18,068 bases of DNA from Rhodobacteraceae bacterium UBA7436 (GCA_002478745.1 DLQI01000058.1:14581-32648), one strand, 5' to 3'; shown: positions 6,866-14,519, numbered from the stretch's first letter. Made by a program: numbers and translations. The notes: generated by a model not told the origin, from the letters alone.

Positions 6866-7969
6866 ATGAACATTCATTCGCCCAAGTCACAATCAATACC
6901 CGAACACGACGATGCCAAAGCAGCCCTTGATGTGCTGCGCCAATGGGCATCCGCGGCGACCCAATCCGAGATTGACGCCCTTGATCCGTCTGTTGCTGGT
7001 CTGATCGACCTGCCCAACCGCAGCAATTCCCCCGAACTAAGCCGCGAATACCCCGCCAATTTCAAAGTTGATGCGGCCTATAAGGCGACGCTTCCTGATT
7101 TGCAGAATGGACCATCCAGCCTGATCAAAGGCGCAAAGCAGCAGATTCAGCACGTTGGCATCTCAAACTTTCGCCTGCCAATCCACTATCAAACACGCAA
7201 TGGCGATCCGATTGTCTTGCAGACCTCTGTTACGGGATCTGTCAGCCTTGAGGCGGATAAAAAGGGCATCAACATGTCCCGCATCATGCGCTCGTTTTAC
7301 AAACACTCCGAAGAAGCGTTCAGCTTCAAAGTGATCGAAGCGGCCCTTGAGGATTACAAAACCGATCTAGAAAGTTTTGATGCGCGTATTCAAATGCGCT
7401 TTAGCTATCCGATGAAAATTCAAAGCCTGCGCTCTGGTTTGTCTGGCTACCAATACTACGACATCGCGCTTGAGTTGGTGGAAAAAGACGGCGTGCGCCA
7501 AAAGATTATGCATCTGGATTATGTCTATTCCTCCACCTGCCCTTGTTCACTTGAGCTGGCCGAACACGCCCGCGAAACACGCGGACAATTGGCGACACCA
7601 CATTCCCAACGTTCAGTTGCACGCATTTCAGCGGTGATGACACCTGGCACCAGAACAATGTGGTTTGAGGACCTGATAGAGGCGTGTCGCCGCGCGGTTC
7701 CAACCGAAACGCAAGTGATGGTGAAACGCGAAGATGAACAAGCCTTTGCAGAGCTGAACGCCGCCAACCCAATCTTTGTTGAAGACGCTGCAAGGCTGTT
7801 TTGTGAGCAACTGCTTGCCGACAAACGTATCAGCGATTTCCGCGTGGTTGCCAGCCATCAAGAAAGCCTGCACAGCCATGACGCGGTATCAATCCTGACC
7901 CAAGGGGATACATTCGCAAACGCCAGCGTTGACCCACGTTTGTTCGATACATTGTTCCACGTTGGCTAA
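6866..7969 (+). CDS. folE2: GTP cyclohydrolase FolE2 (type IB)
   Basis: FolE2 converts GTP to 7,8-dihydroneopterin triphosphate, the first step of tetrahydrofolate synthesis and also an entry into queuosine precursors. The 367-residue length fits longer members of the family. The conserved GINMSRIMRS (134-143), the STCPCS cysteine motif (223-228, C225/C227) and TPHSQRS (244-250, H246) are present; the Cys and His belong to the metal/catalytic site of type IB enzymes. ATG 6866 is chosen because an AAGGGGGG stretch (6851-6858) precedes it. An in-frame extension upstream has no support. Unlike zinc-dependent FolE, type IB enzymes can use other divalent metals, and in many bacteria they are induced in zinc shortage. 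The gene ends nine bases from the convergent xseA stop. Confidence 0.95.
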   Translation: MNIHSPKSQSIPEHDDAKAALDVLRQWASAATQSEIDALDPSVAGLIDLPNRSNSPELSREYPANFKVDAAYKATLPDLQNGPSSLIKGAKQQIQHVGISNFRLPIHYQTRNGDPIVLQTSVTGSVSLEADKKGINMSRIMRSFYKHSEEAFSFKVIEAALEDYKTDLESFDARIQMRFSYPMKIQSLRSGLSGYQYYDIALELVEKDGVRQKIMHLDYVYSSTCPCSLELAEHARETRGQLATPHSQRSVARISAVMTPGTRTMWFEDLIEACRRAVPTETQVMVKREDEQAFAELNAANPIFVEDAARLFCEQLLADKRISDFRVVASHQESLHSHDAVSILTQGDTFANASVDPRLFDTLFHVG

Positions 7970-7978
7970 GACCGCTGA

Positions 7979-9463
7979 TTAAAACAGTGACCCTTGATCT
8001 GTTGGTTTCGGCGCAGCCCTGCGGGCTGGCGCCGCCTTGCCCCCCACAACGATACGACCATCTGCGAATTGGATCTCCAACTCCTGCGCTTTGCCCGCTG
8101 CCTTCTTCGTTGTGACAACATCGCCATCACCGCGCACCACAGCGTAACCGCGCGACAATGTCGCCTCATACCCCAGTGTCAGGCGCAGGCGATCCATCGC
8201 CTCAATTTTGTTGCGGGCCGCGTTCACGCGTTGCTGCCCTGCATCGGCCACCCGCTGGGCCATGGCAGATACAGCTTGGCGGCGCTGATCAATGGACACA
8301 CAGCGCTCCAATGCAGGCCCCATGCGCGCTGACAGCGCATCCAGACGGCGGCGTTCGTTTTCAATCATGCGCTGCATTGCAGCCGGACGCAGTCCGCCTG
8401 CCGCTTCAGACAGCCGCACTTTGCGCCGTTGCACACCGCTCATCAAAGCAGGGCCAAGACGGGCACCGGTCGTATCGAAACGCTGGCGCGGACCATCTAG
8501 CAGCGTTTCCAATCGCGGCAGTGCCCGTGACAGGTCACGCAACCTTTGGGAACGACGCTGCAACCCACCGCTAAGCGAGGTGGTCATACGCGCGCTTTGC
8601 TGATCCAACCACGCCATCAGCTCAATCCGTACAGGTACCGCCAGTTCAGCAGCCGCGGTCGGGGTCGGCGCACGCTTGTCCGATACGAAATCGATCAACG
8701 TTGTATCGGTTTCATGCCCCACTGCTGAAATCAGCGGGATGTTTGAGGCCGCCGCAGCGCGGGCCACACTTTCCTCGTTGAACCCCCATAGGTCTTCAAC
8801 AGATCCACCACCACGCGCCACGATCAACAAATCAGGCCGTGGCATCGCGCCGCCAATTTTCAAGGCATTGAACCCCTCAATCGCACGCACAACTTCGGGC
8901 GCACATTTGGCACCCTGCACAGCGACAGGCCATATCAACACCTTGCGCGGAAAACGATCGCGCAGACGGTGTAAAATATCGCGGATAACCGCACCTGACG
9001 GCGACGTCACAACGCCGATCACTTCGGGCAGATAGGGCAAAGGGCGCTTGCGCGTTTCCTCAAACAGGCCTTCCGCGCTTAACATCGTTTTGCGCTTTTC
9101 CAGCAGCGCCATCAACGCGCCCATACCCGCAGGTTTAATATCCTCGATCACAATCTGGTATTTGGATTGCCCGCCAAAGGTGGTCACACGACCCGTTGCA
9201 ACAACTTCCATCCCCTCTTCGGGTTGGGTTTGCAAACGCCCTGCAACGCCTTTCCAGATCACTCCGTTGATGACGGATTTGTCGTCTTTAAGGTCCAGAT
9301 AGATGTGGCCAGAACGCGGACGCGACACACGCCCCACCTCGCCTTTGATGCGCACATGGCTGAATTCACCCTCGATCACGCGTTTGATCGCACCCGAAAG
9401 TTCGGTCACGCTGAATTCAGGAGAATTCACACCTTCAACAGGGTCATCCAATAGGTCCACCAT
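7979..9463 (-). CDS. xseA: Exodeoxyribonuclease VII large subunit
   Basis: XseA is the catalytic subunit of ExoVII, which degrades single-stranded DNA from both ends to acid-soluble oligonucleotides in repair and recombination. The 494-residue protein has an N-terminal OB-fold (about 16-112, with GHIYLDLKDD 52-61). The catalytic domain follows: TSPSGAVIRDI (153-163), ARGGGSVEDLWGF (216-228), GHETDTTLIDFVSDKRAPTPTAAAE (249-273, given here as a span, key residues H250, D253, D258, R264). A long Arg/Gln-rich helical region (about 280-430) is the coiled coil that binds small XseB subunits in the family. No xseB is in this window. AAAGAAG lies just before ATG 9463. It diverges from purD with 74 bases between, in which I see no confident promoter. 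Confidence 0.96.
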   Translation of the reverse strand: MVDLLDDPVEGVNSPEFSVTELSGAIKRVIEGEFSHVRIKGEVGRVSRPRSGHIYLDLKDDKSVINGVIWKGVAGRLQTQPEEGMEVVATGRVTTFGGQSKYQIVIEDIKPAGMGALMALLEKRKTMLSAEGLFEETRKRPLPYLPEVIGVVTSPSGAVIRDILHRLRDRFPRKVLIWPVAVQGAKCAPEVVRAIEGFNALKIGGAMPRPDLLIVARGGGSVEDLWGFNEESVARAAAASNIPLISAVGHETDTTLIDFVSDKRAPTPTAAAELAVPVRIELMAWLDQQSARMTTSLSGGLQRRSQRLRDLSRALPRLETLLDGPRQRFDTTGARLGPALMSGVQRRKVRLSEAAGGLRPAAMQRMIENERRRLDALSARMGPALERCVSIDQRRQAVSAMAQRVADAGQQRVNAARNKIEAMDRLRLTLGYEATLSRGYAVVRGDGDVVTTKKAAGKAQELEIQFADGRIVVGGKAAPARRAAPKPTDQGSLF

Positions 9464-9537
9464 AGTCTTCTTTACCTCTAGTCTCGCACAGCTTAGAACG
9501 CCCTAACTCTAAGGCCAAGCACATCAGGAGCATCATC

Positions 9538-10803
9538 ATGAATATTCTTATCCTCGGCGGCGGTGGACGCGAACATTCTCTAGCATGGGCTATCAAGCAA
9601 AACCCTAAATGTGATCGTTTGATCGTAGCACCTGGTAACGCAGGAATCGCTCAATTGGCTGAATGTGCCGATTTTGACGTAATGAGCGGCACCGCAGTTC
9701 TTGAGTTCGTTCAAGAACAAGCAATCGATTTCGTGGTCATCGGACCAGAAGCCCCATTAGCCGCAGGCGTTGCCGATCAATTGCGCGACGCTGGCATCTT
9801 GGTCTTTGGACCCTCCAAAGCAGCCGCCGAATTAGAAGCATCCAAGGCCTTCACCAAAGCCATTTGTGACGCTGCATCCGCACCAACAGCGGCCTACGGT
9901 CACTTTACCGATGCTGAAGCTGCAAAGGCCTACGTTCAAACCCAAGGCGCGCCAATCGTGGTCAAGGCTGACGGTTTGGCTGCAGGCAAGGGCGTAATTA
10001 TCGCTGAAACCATGGATCAGGCCGTAGCTGCAATTGATGACATGTTTGATGGCTCATTCGGCGAAGCCGGCGCAGAAGTGGTGATTGAGGAATTCATGAC
10101 GGGCGAAGAAGCCTCCTACTTCATCCTTTGTGACGGCGAAAACGTGCTGCCGATTGGCACCGCCCAAGACCACAAACGGGTTGGCGACGGCGACACAGGG
10201 GCAAACACCGGCGGCATGGGTGCCTATTCCCCTGCCCCAGTGCTTACAGATGCGATTGCACAAAAAGCCATTGATGAAATCATCCGCCCCACCATGGCCG
10301 AGATGGTGCGTCGCGGTAAGCCTTATCAAGGGATCCTTTATGCGGGTCTGATGATCGAAAACGGCCAACCGCGTCTGGTAGAATACAACGTGCGCTTTGG
10401 TGATCCTGAATGTCAGGTGCTAATGATGCGCTTGGGCGCACAGGTTCTGGACCTCTTGATAGCAGCCTCAGAAGGGCGCTTGAATGAAGTCAAACCAAAC
10501 TGGGCAGATGATCACGCGGTAACGGTTGTATTGGCGGCCAAAGGCTATCCCGATGCTTATGAAAAAGGCACCGTTATCGGTGGTTTGGACGCATTGCAAA
10601 GCGACAGCATGAATATGGTGTTCCACGCAGGCACCGCTGAACGTGACGGTTTGATCGTTGCAAACGGCGGGCGTGTTCTGAACGTAACGGCACGTGGTGA
10701 CAGCTTGGCCGAAGCCCAACAGCGCGCCTATGCAATGGTTGATAAGATCGATTGGGCCGATGGCTTTTGCCGTCGTGACATTGGCTGGCGCGCGCTAGGC
10801 TAA
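9538..10803 (+). CDS. purD: Phosphoribosylamine--glycine ligase
   Basis: PurD joins glycine to phosphoribosylamine using ATP to give GAR, the second step of purine synthesis. The 421-residue length is normal. The N domain opens MNILILGGGGREHSLAWAI. The ATP-grasp domain shows VVKADGLAAGKGV (141-153), DHKRVGDGDTGANTGGMGAYSP (about 211-232, given as a span) and EYNVRFGDPECQ (about 281-292) with its metal-binding residues. AGGAG (9526-9530) sits seven bases before the ATG. The gene meets the leftward FG-GAP gene after only ten bases. It is monocistronic here, apart from other pur genes. Confidence 0.97.
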   Translation: MNILILGGGGREHSLAWAIKQNPKCDRLIVAPGNAGIAQLAECADFDVMSGTAVLEFVQEQAIDFVVIGPEAPLAAGVADQLRDAGILVFGPSKAAAELEASKAFTKAICDAASAPTAAYGHFTDAEAAKAYVQTQGAPIVVKADGLAAGKGVIIAETMDQAVAAIDDMFDGSFGEAGAEVVIEEFMTGEEASYFILCDGENVLPIGTAQDHKRVGDGDTGANTGGMGAYSPAPVLTDAIAQKAIDEIIRPTMAEMVRRGKPYQGILYAGLMIENGQPRLVEYNVRFGDPECQVLMMRLGAQVLDLLIAASEGRLNEVKPNWADDHAVTVVLAAKGYPDAYEKGTVIGGLDALQSDSMNMVFHAGTAERDGLIVANGGRVLNVTARGDSLAEAQQRAYAMVDKIDWADGFCRRDIGWRALG

Positions 10804-10816
10804 GGCCGACGCCTTA
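10801..10816. terminator. Palindrome joining the stop codons of purD and the FG-GAP gene
   Basis: TAAGGC (10801-10806) and GCCTTA (10811-10816) are perfect reverse complements around CGAC. The left arm contains the purD stop and the right arm the stop of the opposing gene. It could be a small bidirectional transcription end. The stem is only six base pairs and there is no T-run, so its strength is doubtful. Confidence 0.35.
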
Positions 10817-11563
10817 ATCGTTACAGGTCATAGCAGTTGCAAAGGCAGGTCGGGATGTATCTTGACCAATCGTCTTTGCCACGAAACCAATGCCGTCAAA
10901 GGTGATCGCGGCGATCTCAGACCAATCCGCCCGCGCAACGATCATTTCAGGCCTGCCGTTACAGCTGCGAATGCCACCTGCGATATCGCGCTCGCCGATG
11001 CGGTGGTTCGTATAGCCCGCCAACTCACTAACAAAGCGTAATTCGCCACCTTCAAACCGCCAAATCATCAGAGTTTTAGCAAGATGTGGGCGGTCAATAT
11101 AGGCCAGTTCAATCAACCCATCACCGTCTAAATCCGCGGCCCCAAGAGGGGCAAGCCAGCGGTTTGGACGCCCGATATTTGGCGTGGCAGCAACCAATCC
11201 AGTTTCGTCGTAGATGGCCAGCTTTGCACCAAGTCGCGCGTTGCTTTGCACCACAACCACTTCAGGTGACCCATCCGCGTCCACATCCAATAGACGCGGC
11301 GCGGTGTCTTCAAAAACGTCTGACTTGGGTAGCGTGATTGTAACCGTCTTGGCGTTACTCAGCTTGATCACAAGTACCCCATGCTCAATTGCATCACCCA
11401 GGATGCCATGCGCATAACGCGTTGTTGGATCAGTATAGGTTGCACTGGTAATCGTTTGTGCAACAGCCCCGTGCGCCAATGGCAACAAACACGCGATCAG
11501 CAGCGCGCGGCGTATGGGGCGCGACAACGCGCAGTACGACAGACGCCGCGCCCCGTTCAACAT
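10814..11563 (-). CDS. Exported FG-GAP/VCBS-repeat protein, function unknown
   Basis: The 249-residue protein has a basic N-terminus and a hydrophobic stretch (about 17-35) ending AHGAVA-Q, a probable signal peptidase site, so it should be exported. The mature part is beta-rich. It carries two calcium-type loops spaced as in FG-GAP/VCBS propeller blades: DVDADGSPEV (93-102) and DLDGDGLIEL (144-153). A third degenerate copy may lie at RPEMIVARAD (204-213), without the acidic loop. Two cysteines (C201, C247) could form a disulfide. With two or three blades it is too short for a full propeller alone. Its ATG shares one base with the stop of fdxE (TAATG), suggesting coupled translation. I cannot assign a function. 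Confidence 0.75.
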   Translation of the reverse strand: MLNGARRLSYCALSRPIRRALLIACLLPLAHGAVAQTITSATYTDPTTRYAHGILGDAIEHGVLVIKLSNAKTVTITLPKSDVFEDTAPRLLDVDADGSPEVVVVQSNARLGAKLAIYDETGLVAATPNIGRPNRWLAPLGAADLDGDGLIELAYIDRPHLAKTLMIWRFEGGELRFVSELAGYTNHRIGERDIAGGIRSCNGRPEMIVARADWSEIAAITFDGIGFVAKTIGQDTSRPAFATAMTCND

Positions 11564-11886
11564 TAGATTTGCTTTTCTGGCATCTTGACGATCAAGCCAT
11601 CAAGGTCAGCAGTGATCTTCATTTGGCAGGTCAGGCGTGACAGTTTCTCGTCAGGCTCATATGCGAAATCCAACATGTCGGTTTCCATGTCGTCCTTGGC
11701 TGGAACCTTCTCAACCCATGATGCATCCACATAAACGTGGCAGGTGGAGCAGGCACATGCGCCGCCGCAATCGGCTTCGATACCTGGAATATTGTTGTCG
11801 CGTGCGCCTTCCATGACGGTCATGCCATTGGCAACTTCAACAACGTGCTCTTTGCCGCTGTGTTCGATGTAAGTGATTTTGGCCAT
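11563..11886 (-). CDS. fdxE: [2Fe-2S] ferredoxin, FdxE/ferredoxin VI (adrenodoxin) type
   Basis: This 107-residue cytoplasmic electron carrier has the adrenodoxin-type fold. Cluster ligands are C40, C46, C49 and C87, in ADCGGACACSTCHVYV (38-53) and RLTCQMK; C44 is an extra cysteine. The sequence closely resembles Rhodobacter capsulatus ferredoxin VI as I remember it, including GIEADCGGACACSTCH and the ending MPEKQI, and the length matches. Electron partners of this class include cytochromes P450 and Fe-S assembly; the partner here is unknown. The start at 11886 follows AAGGGG (complement of 11893-11898) by six bases. A start five codons further up would lose that ribosome site. It heads a probable two-gene unit with the FG-GAP gene. 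Confidence 0.93.
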   Translation of the reverse strand: MAKITYIEHSGKEHVVEVANGMTVMEGARDNNIPGIEADCGGACACSTCHVYVDASWVEKVPAKDDMETDMLDFAYEPDEKLSRLTCQMKITADLDGLIVKMPEKQI

Positions 11887-11896
11887 TCCGGTCCCC

Positions 11897-11912
11897 TTCA
11901 AAAACGTTTGAA
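11897..11912. repeat. Short inverted repeat at the fdxE ribosome site
   Basis: TTCAAA (11897-11902) and TTTGAA (11907-11912) are perfect arms around AACG. The left arm touches the fdxE Shine-Dalgarno sequence. As RNA it would form a small AU-rich hairpin; as DNA it could be a protein site. It may equally be chance. Confidence 0.3.
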
Positions 11913-12068
11913 ACTGTCTACCCAGCGCCTATCCCCAAGACCAGCCCCTTTTTCGTGGATCGTCTTATCAGGCCTTTTTCGACACCAACTTGCATCAGAA
12001 GTATCTGGTGCTAGGCAGGATCCCAAAAACCGATTATCTAGGTGAAAAAGAACGCACAGGCAGAGCAT

Positions 12069-12599
12069 ATGACCAAACCAAACCTACCCCTAATCGCTGT
12101 GGCCCTTTCAGCATTGGTTGGCTGTGATATGCCTAACATCGGCACGCCCTCGCCGAATTCGCTTCAAACCATCGGCTTCGCTCAAGACGCACCAGATGGT
12201 GCAGCACCCGGCACCTGTTGGGGCAAAACGATTTCACCTGCGATCATCGAAACCGTGCGCCGCGAAGTGCTTTTGCAACCCGCACAAGTCAGCACAGATG
12301 GGCGCATCCAACAACCCGCCGTCTACAAAAAAGAGGACGTGCAAGAGATCGTCCAGCAAAGTGAAGAAACATGGTATGAAACCGTTTGCCCAAATTTGAT
12401 GACAGATGATTTTGTCGCAAGCCTGCAACGCGCACTCAGCCTGCGTGGGGCATATCGTGGTAAAGTGTCTGGTTTGATGGACGACAAGACCCGCCGGGCC
12501 ATTAGCAAGTTCCAGCAAGGCGGCTTTGAAAGCGGCAATCTGACGGCCGCATCGGCGCGGACATTAGGGCTTATCGCAATCCCTCGCCCGGCTGAATAG
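12069..12599 (+). CDS. Small lipoprotein with C-terminal peptidoglycan-binding domain
   Basis: The 176-residue protein starts MTKPNLPLIAVALSALVGC, a short signal sequence ending in a lipobox (L-V-G-C, lipidated C19). The following Asp20 would, by the enterobacterial rule, favour retention in the inner membrane. The middle (40-110) resembles no domain I know and has two further cysteines (C50 in PGTCWGK, C107 in TVCPNL) that may be disulfide-bonded. Residues about 114-168 (FVASLQRALSLRGAYRGKVS, then DDKTRRAISKFQQ and SARTLGL) look like a PG_binding_1 domain, suggesting anchoring to the cell wall. The start at 12069 is preferred over GTG 12042 because it gives a proper lipoprotein signal, though the ribosome site (AGGCAGAG) is imperfect. 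It is divergent from fdxE across 182 bases, in which I see no confident promoter, and it ends just before a strong terminator. Confidence 0.75.
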   Translation: MTKPNLPLIAVALSALVGCDMPNIGTPSPNSLQTIGFAQDAPDGAAPGTCWGKTISPAIIETVRREVLLQPAQVSTDGRIQQPAVYKKEDVQEIVQQSEETWYETVCPNLMTDDFVASLQRALSLRGAYRGKVSGLMDDKTRRAISKFQQGGFESGNLTAASARTLGLIAIPRPAE

Positions 12600-12607
12600 T
12601 TGCATAA

Positions 12608-12633
12608 AAAAGGCACCCCAAAGGGTGCCTTTT
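12608..12633. terminator. Bidirectional intrinsic terminator
   Basis: AGGCACCC (12611-12618) pairs perfectly with GGGTGCCT (12623-12630) around CAAA. The stem continues as AAA against TTT, with a T-run on each strand. It lies between the ends of the lipoprotein gene (12599) and degP (12653) and should serve both. Confidence 0.92.
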
Positions 12634-12652
12634 CGCGGCCGTTTAGATCAGC

Positions 12653-14122
12653 TTACTCAGCAAGGCTTAGCGCTACAAAACGCGGATCACCGTCTCTGCG
12701 TATAAGCAACAACAATGACTTACGTCCCGCGTCTTTGACCTCGGCCAGACGGGTGTCTAGATCTTCAATACTGGTGATCTTTTCTTGCCCAGCTTCAGTG
12801 ATCAGATCACCGGCACGTAGACCTTTTTCATAGGCTTCAGCCGTGTCATCGACATCCGTGACCACCAAACCTTCTTGCTCTGCACCAAGACCCAATTGCT
12901 CACGCAACTCATCCGTCAAAGCGCTGAGCGTCAGGCCCAGAACATCCCTAGTCACAAGTGCTGGTGCCTTTTCTGGCTCCTCAGCAGAAGTTTGCACAGC
13001 TTTCTCTGCGTCTTCGCGGCGACCAAGGGTGACTTTCAGAGTCATCGATTTGCCTTCACGCAAAACAATCACGCGCACAGATTCACCAACTGGACTGTTG
13101 GCAACAGACCGCACAAGACCACGTGTGTCAGCAACTGGTTTTCCGTCAAAGTTAACAATGATGTCACCGTCCAGCATTCCACCTTCTTTGGCAGGACCTT
13201 CTTGAACAGAATTCACCAAAGCGCCCTCTGTGCTGTCCAATCCGAACCCTTCAGCCAGATCATCAGTCAGGTCTTGGATGCGCACACCCAACCAACCACG
13301 GCGGGTTTCACCAAACTCGCGCAATTGATCAACAACCCGGGTTACGACGTTGGACGCCATAGAAAAACCGATGCCAATAGAACCACCATTTGGTGACAAG
13401 ATCGCTGTGTTCACGCCAATCACTTCGCCGTCCATATTGAACAATGGGCCGCCAGAGTTGCCGCGATTGATCGCTGCATCCGTTTGGATGTAGTCGTCAT
13501 ATGTACCGCTAAGCGCACGGTTGCGCGCTGAAACGATACCGGCCGAAACAGAAAAGCCTTGGCCCAGTGGATTTCCCATCGCGATGACCCAGTCGCCAAC
13601 ACGCGACTCATCGCTGTTGCCAAACGGAACAAACGGCAATGCTACATCTGTTTCGACTTTCAACAATGCGATATCAGTCTTTGGATCTGTCCCAATCACC
13701 TTTGCTGGCAGTTCTTCACCAGAAAAGAATTCGATCAGGATTTCATCTGCCCCTTCAATCACGTGATTGTTGGTTACAACATACCCATCCTCAGAAATGA
13801 CAAACCCTGAACCAAGGGCAGAAGAACGGCGCGAGCGCTGTCCCTCTTCACCCCGAGGGCTATTATTAAATAGATCCTCCAGCGGGGACCCTTCAGGGAC
13901 AATGCCCTGCGGGCCCGTTGGGCGCTCAACAACAGTTGAGGTCGTAATGTTCACCACGGATGGGCTGATTTGCTCGGCCAATGGGGCCAAGCTTTCGGGG
14001 CGTGCATTCGCCATCATGGCTTGCGCCAACACCAGCACAGTCGCCAATAGACCCAGCCATAGGCTGCGCATTTGAATGACGGGTTTCATTTCTTTCGACA
14101 AGGCTACCGCTTTGGGCTGCAT
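12653..14122 (-). CDS. degP: Periplasmic Do-family serine protease DegP/DegQ-like
   Basis: This HtrA-type protease/chaperone degrades misfolded envelope proteins. The 489-residue protein has a signal peptide (hydrophobic about 19-40, ending MANA-R). The trypsin-like domain carries the triad H120 (TNNHVI), D150 (KTDIALL) and S223 (RGNSGGP). Two PDZ domains follow (about 275-365 and 390-485), as in DegP/DegQ/MucD. A charged, Ser/Arg-rich insert (about 86-101) before the first strand matches the LA-loop position. ATG 14122 is chosen because AGGAGA precedes it; inner ATGs at codons 12 and 18 have weaker sites. It ends the gor-hflK-hflC-DUF2065 cluster but is set apart by 193 bases containing its own heat-shock-type promoter. 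Which of DegP, DegQ or MucD it matches best cannot be told here. Confidence 0.95.
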   Translation of the reverse strand: MQPKAVALSKEMKPVIQMRSLWLGLLATVLVLAQAMMANARPESLAPLAEQISPSVVNITTSTVVERPTGPQGIVPEGSPLEDLFNNSPRGEEGQRSRRSSALGSGFVISEDGYVVTNNHVIEGADEILIEFFSGEELPAKVIGTDPKTDIALLKVETDVALPFVPFGNSDESRVGDWVIAMGNPLGQGFSVSAGIVSARNRALSGTYDDYIQTDAAINRGNSGGPLFNMDGEVIGVNTAILSPNGGSIGIGFSMASNVVTRVVDQLREFGETRRGWLGVRIQDLTDDLAEGFGLDSTEGALVNSVQEGPAKEGGMLDGDIIVNFDGKPVADTRGLVRSVANSPVGESVRVIVLREGKSMTLKVTLGRREDAEKAVQTSAEEPEKAPALVTRDVLGLTLSALTDELREQLGLGAEQEGLVVTDVDDTAEAYEKGLRAGDLITEAGQEKITSIEDLDTRLAEVKDAGRKSLLLLIRRDGDPRFVALSLAE

Positions 14123-14188
14123 TTATCGTCTCCTGTAAGTACGGGCCACTTCGGGCCATTTTGCGCATCAATACGCGTCACATACAGA

Positions 14189-14207
14189 CTGCATCTAGGG
14201 TGTGCAG
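14189..14207. repeat. Inverted repeat in the degP leader
   Basis: CTGCA (14189-14193) and TGCAG (14203-14207) form an inverted repeat with nine bases between. CAGACT also recurs directly at 14185 and 14205, one turn pair (20 bases) apart. It falls at or just after the predicted degP transcript start. It may be a regulator site or a 5' hairpin, or chance. Confidence 0.3.
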
Positions 14208-14220
14208 ACTACAACCTAAA

Positions 14221-14249
14221 ACATGGTGCGCAGACGAGGTGCTTTCAAG
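14221..14249 (-). promoter_or_regulatory. RpoH (sigma-32)-like promoter of degP
   Basis: On the minus strand CTTGAAA (complement of 14243-14249) is followed after 15 bases by ACCATGT (complement of 14221-14227). The -35 is a full match to the heat-shock consensus CTTGAAA. The -10 matches CCCATNT at six of seven positions, and spacing is in range. The -10 fits the alphaproteobacterial CYTAT form less well. Transcription would begin near 14214, leaving about 90 bases of leader. Control of degP by heat shock is biologically sensible. Confidence 0.55.
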
Positions 14250-14315
14250 GAATTCTCAAGAAACAGTGAAGCGAAGGGCAAGGCATTGAAACATTTGGTC
14301 CTCTTTGTCCGTTTG

Positions 14316-14519
14316 TTACAGACTTACGCCCATTTGAAACGCGCCCCACACCAACAGCAAACCAAACACAAAAACCAAGCCGCCCATTTGGCGGCGCGAT
14401 GGTTCGGGTAGGCTACGCAGAATTTCAAGGACCTGTTCAATAAGCGAAGGGGCCAGCATATATGCCAGCCCCTCTACGATCATGACCAACCCAATGGCCA
14501 ATAAAATCATTTCAATCAC
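14316..14519 (-). CDS. Small membrane protein of the DUF2065 (YjeT) family
   Basis: The 67-residue protein has two hydrophobic helices (about 4-24 and 46-64) joined by a basic/proline loop (LRSLPEPSRRQMGG), the pattern of DUF2065. It has a family-typical EGLAYMLAPS stretch. Members are commonly found next to hflKC; function is not known. It begins with GTG at 14519, which overlaps the hflC stop as GTGA and implies coupled translation. The ATG three codons in is an alternative start. Confidence 0.85.
   Translation of the reverse strand: MIEMILLAIGLVMIVEGLAYMLAPSLIEQVLEILRSLPEPSRRQMGGLVFVFGLLLVWGAFQMGVSL

Noticed and set aside
12042..12068. GTG start extending the lipoprotein by nine codons
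   Set aside because: It would put charged residues (KKNAQAEH) before the signal sequence and lacks a ribosome site; ATG 12069 gives a normal lipoprotein signal.
11902..12068. Small gene or RNA in the gap between fdxE and the lipoprotein gene
   Set aside because: Two CTTTTTCG copies and a few weak promoter-like hexamers are seen, but no frame with a ribosome site or stable hairpin.
12875..13396. Plus-strand reading frame of 173 codons opposite degP
   Set aside because: It lies wholly within the strongly supported degP gene, has no domain or signal I recognise, and is Cys/His/Thr-rich in the way of a shadow frame.
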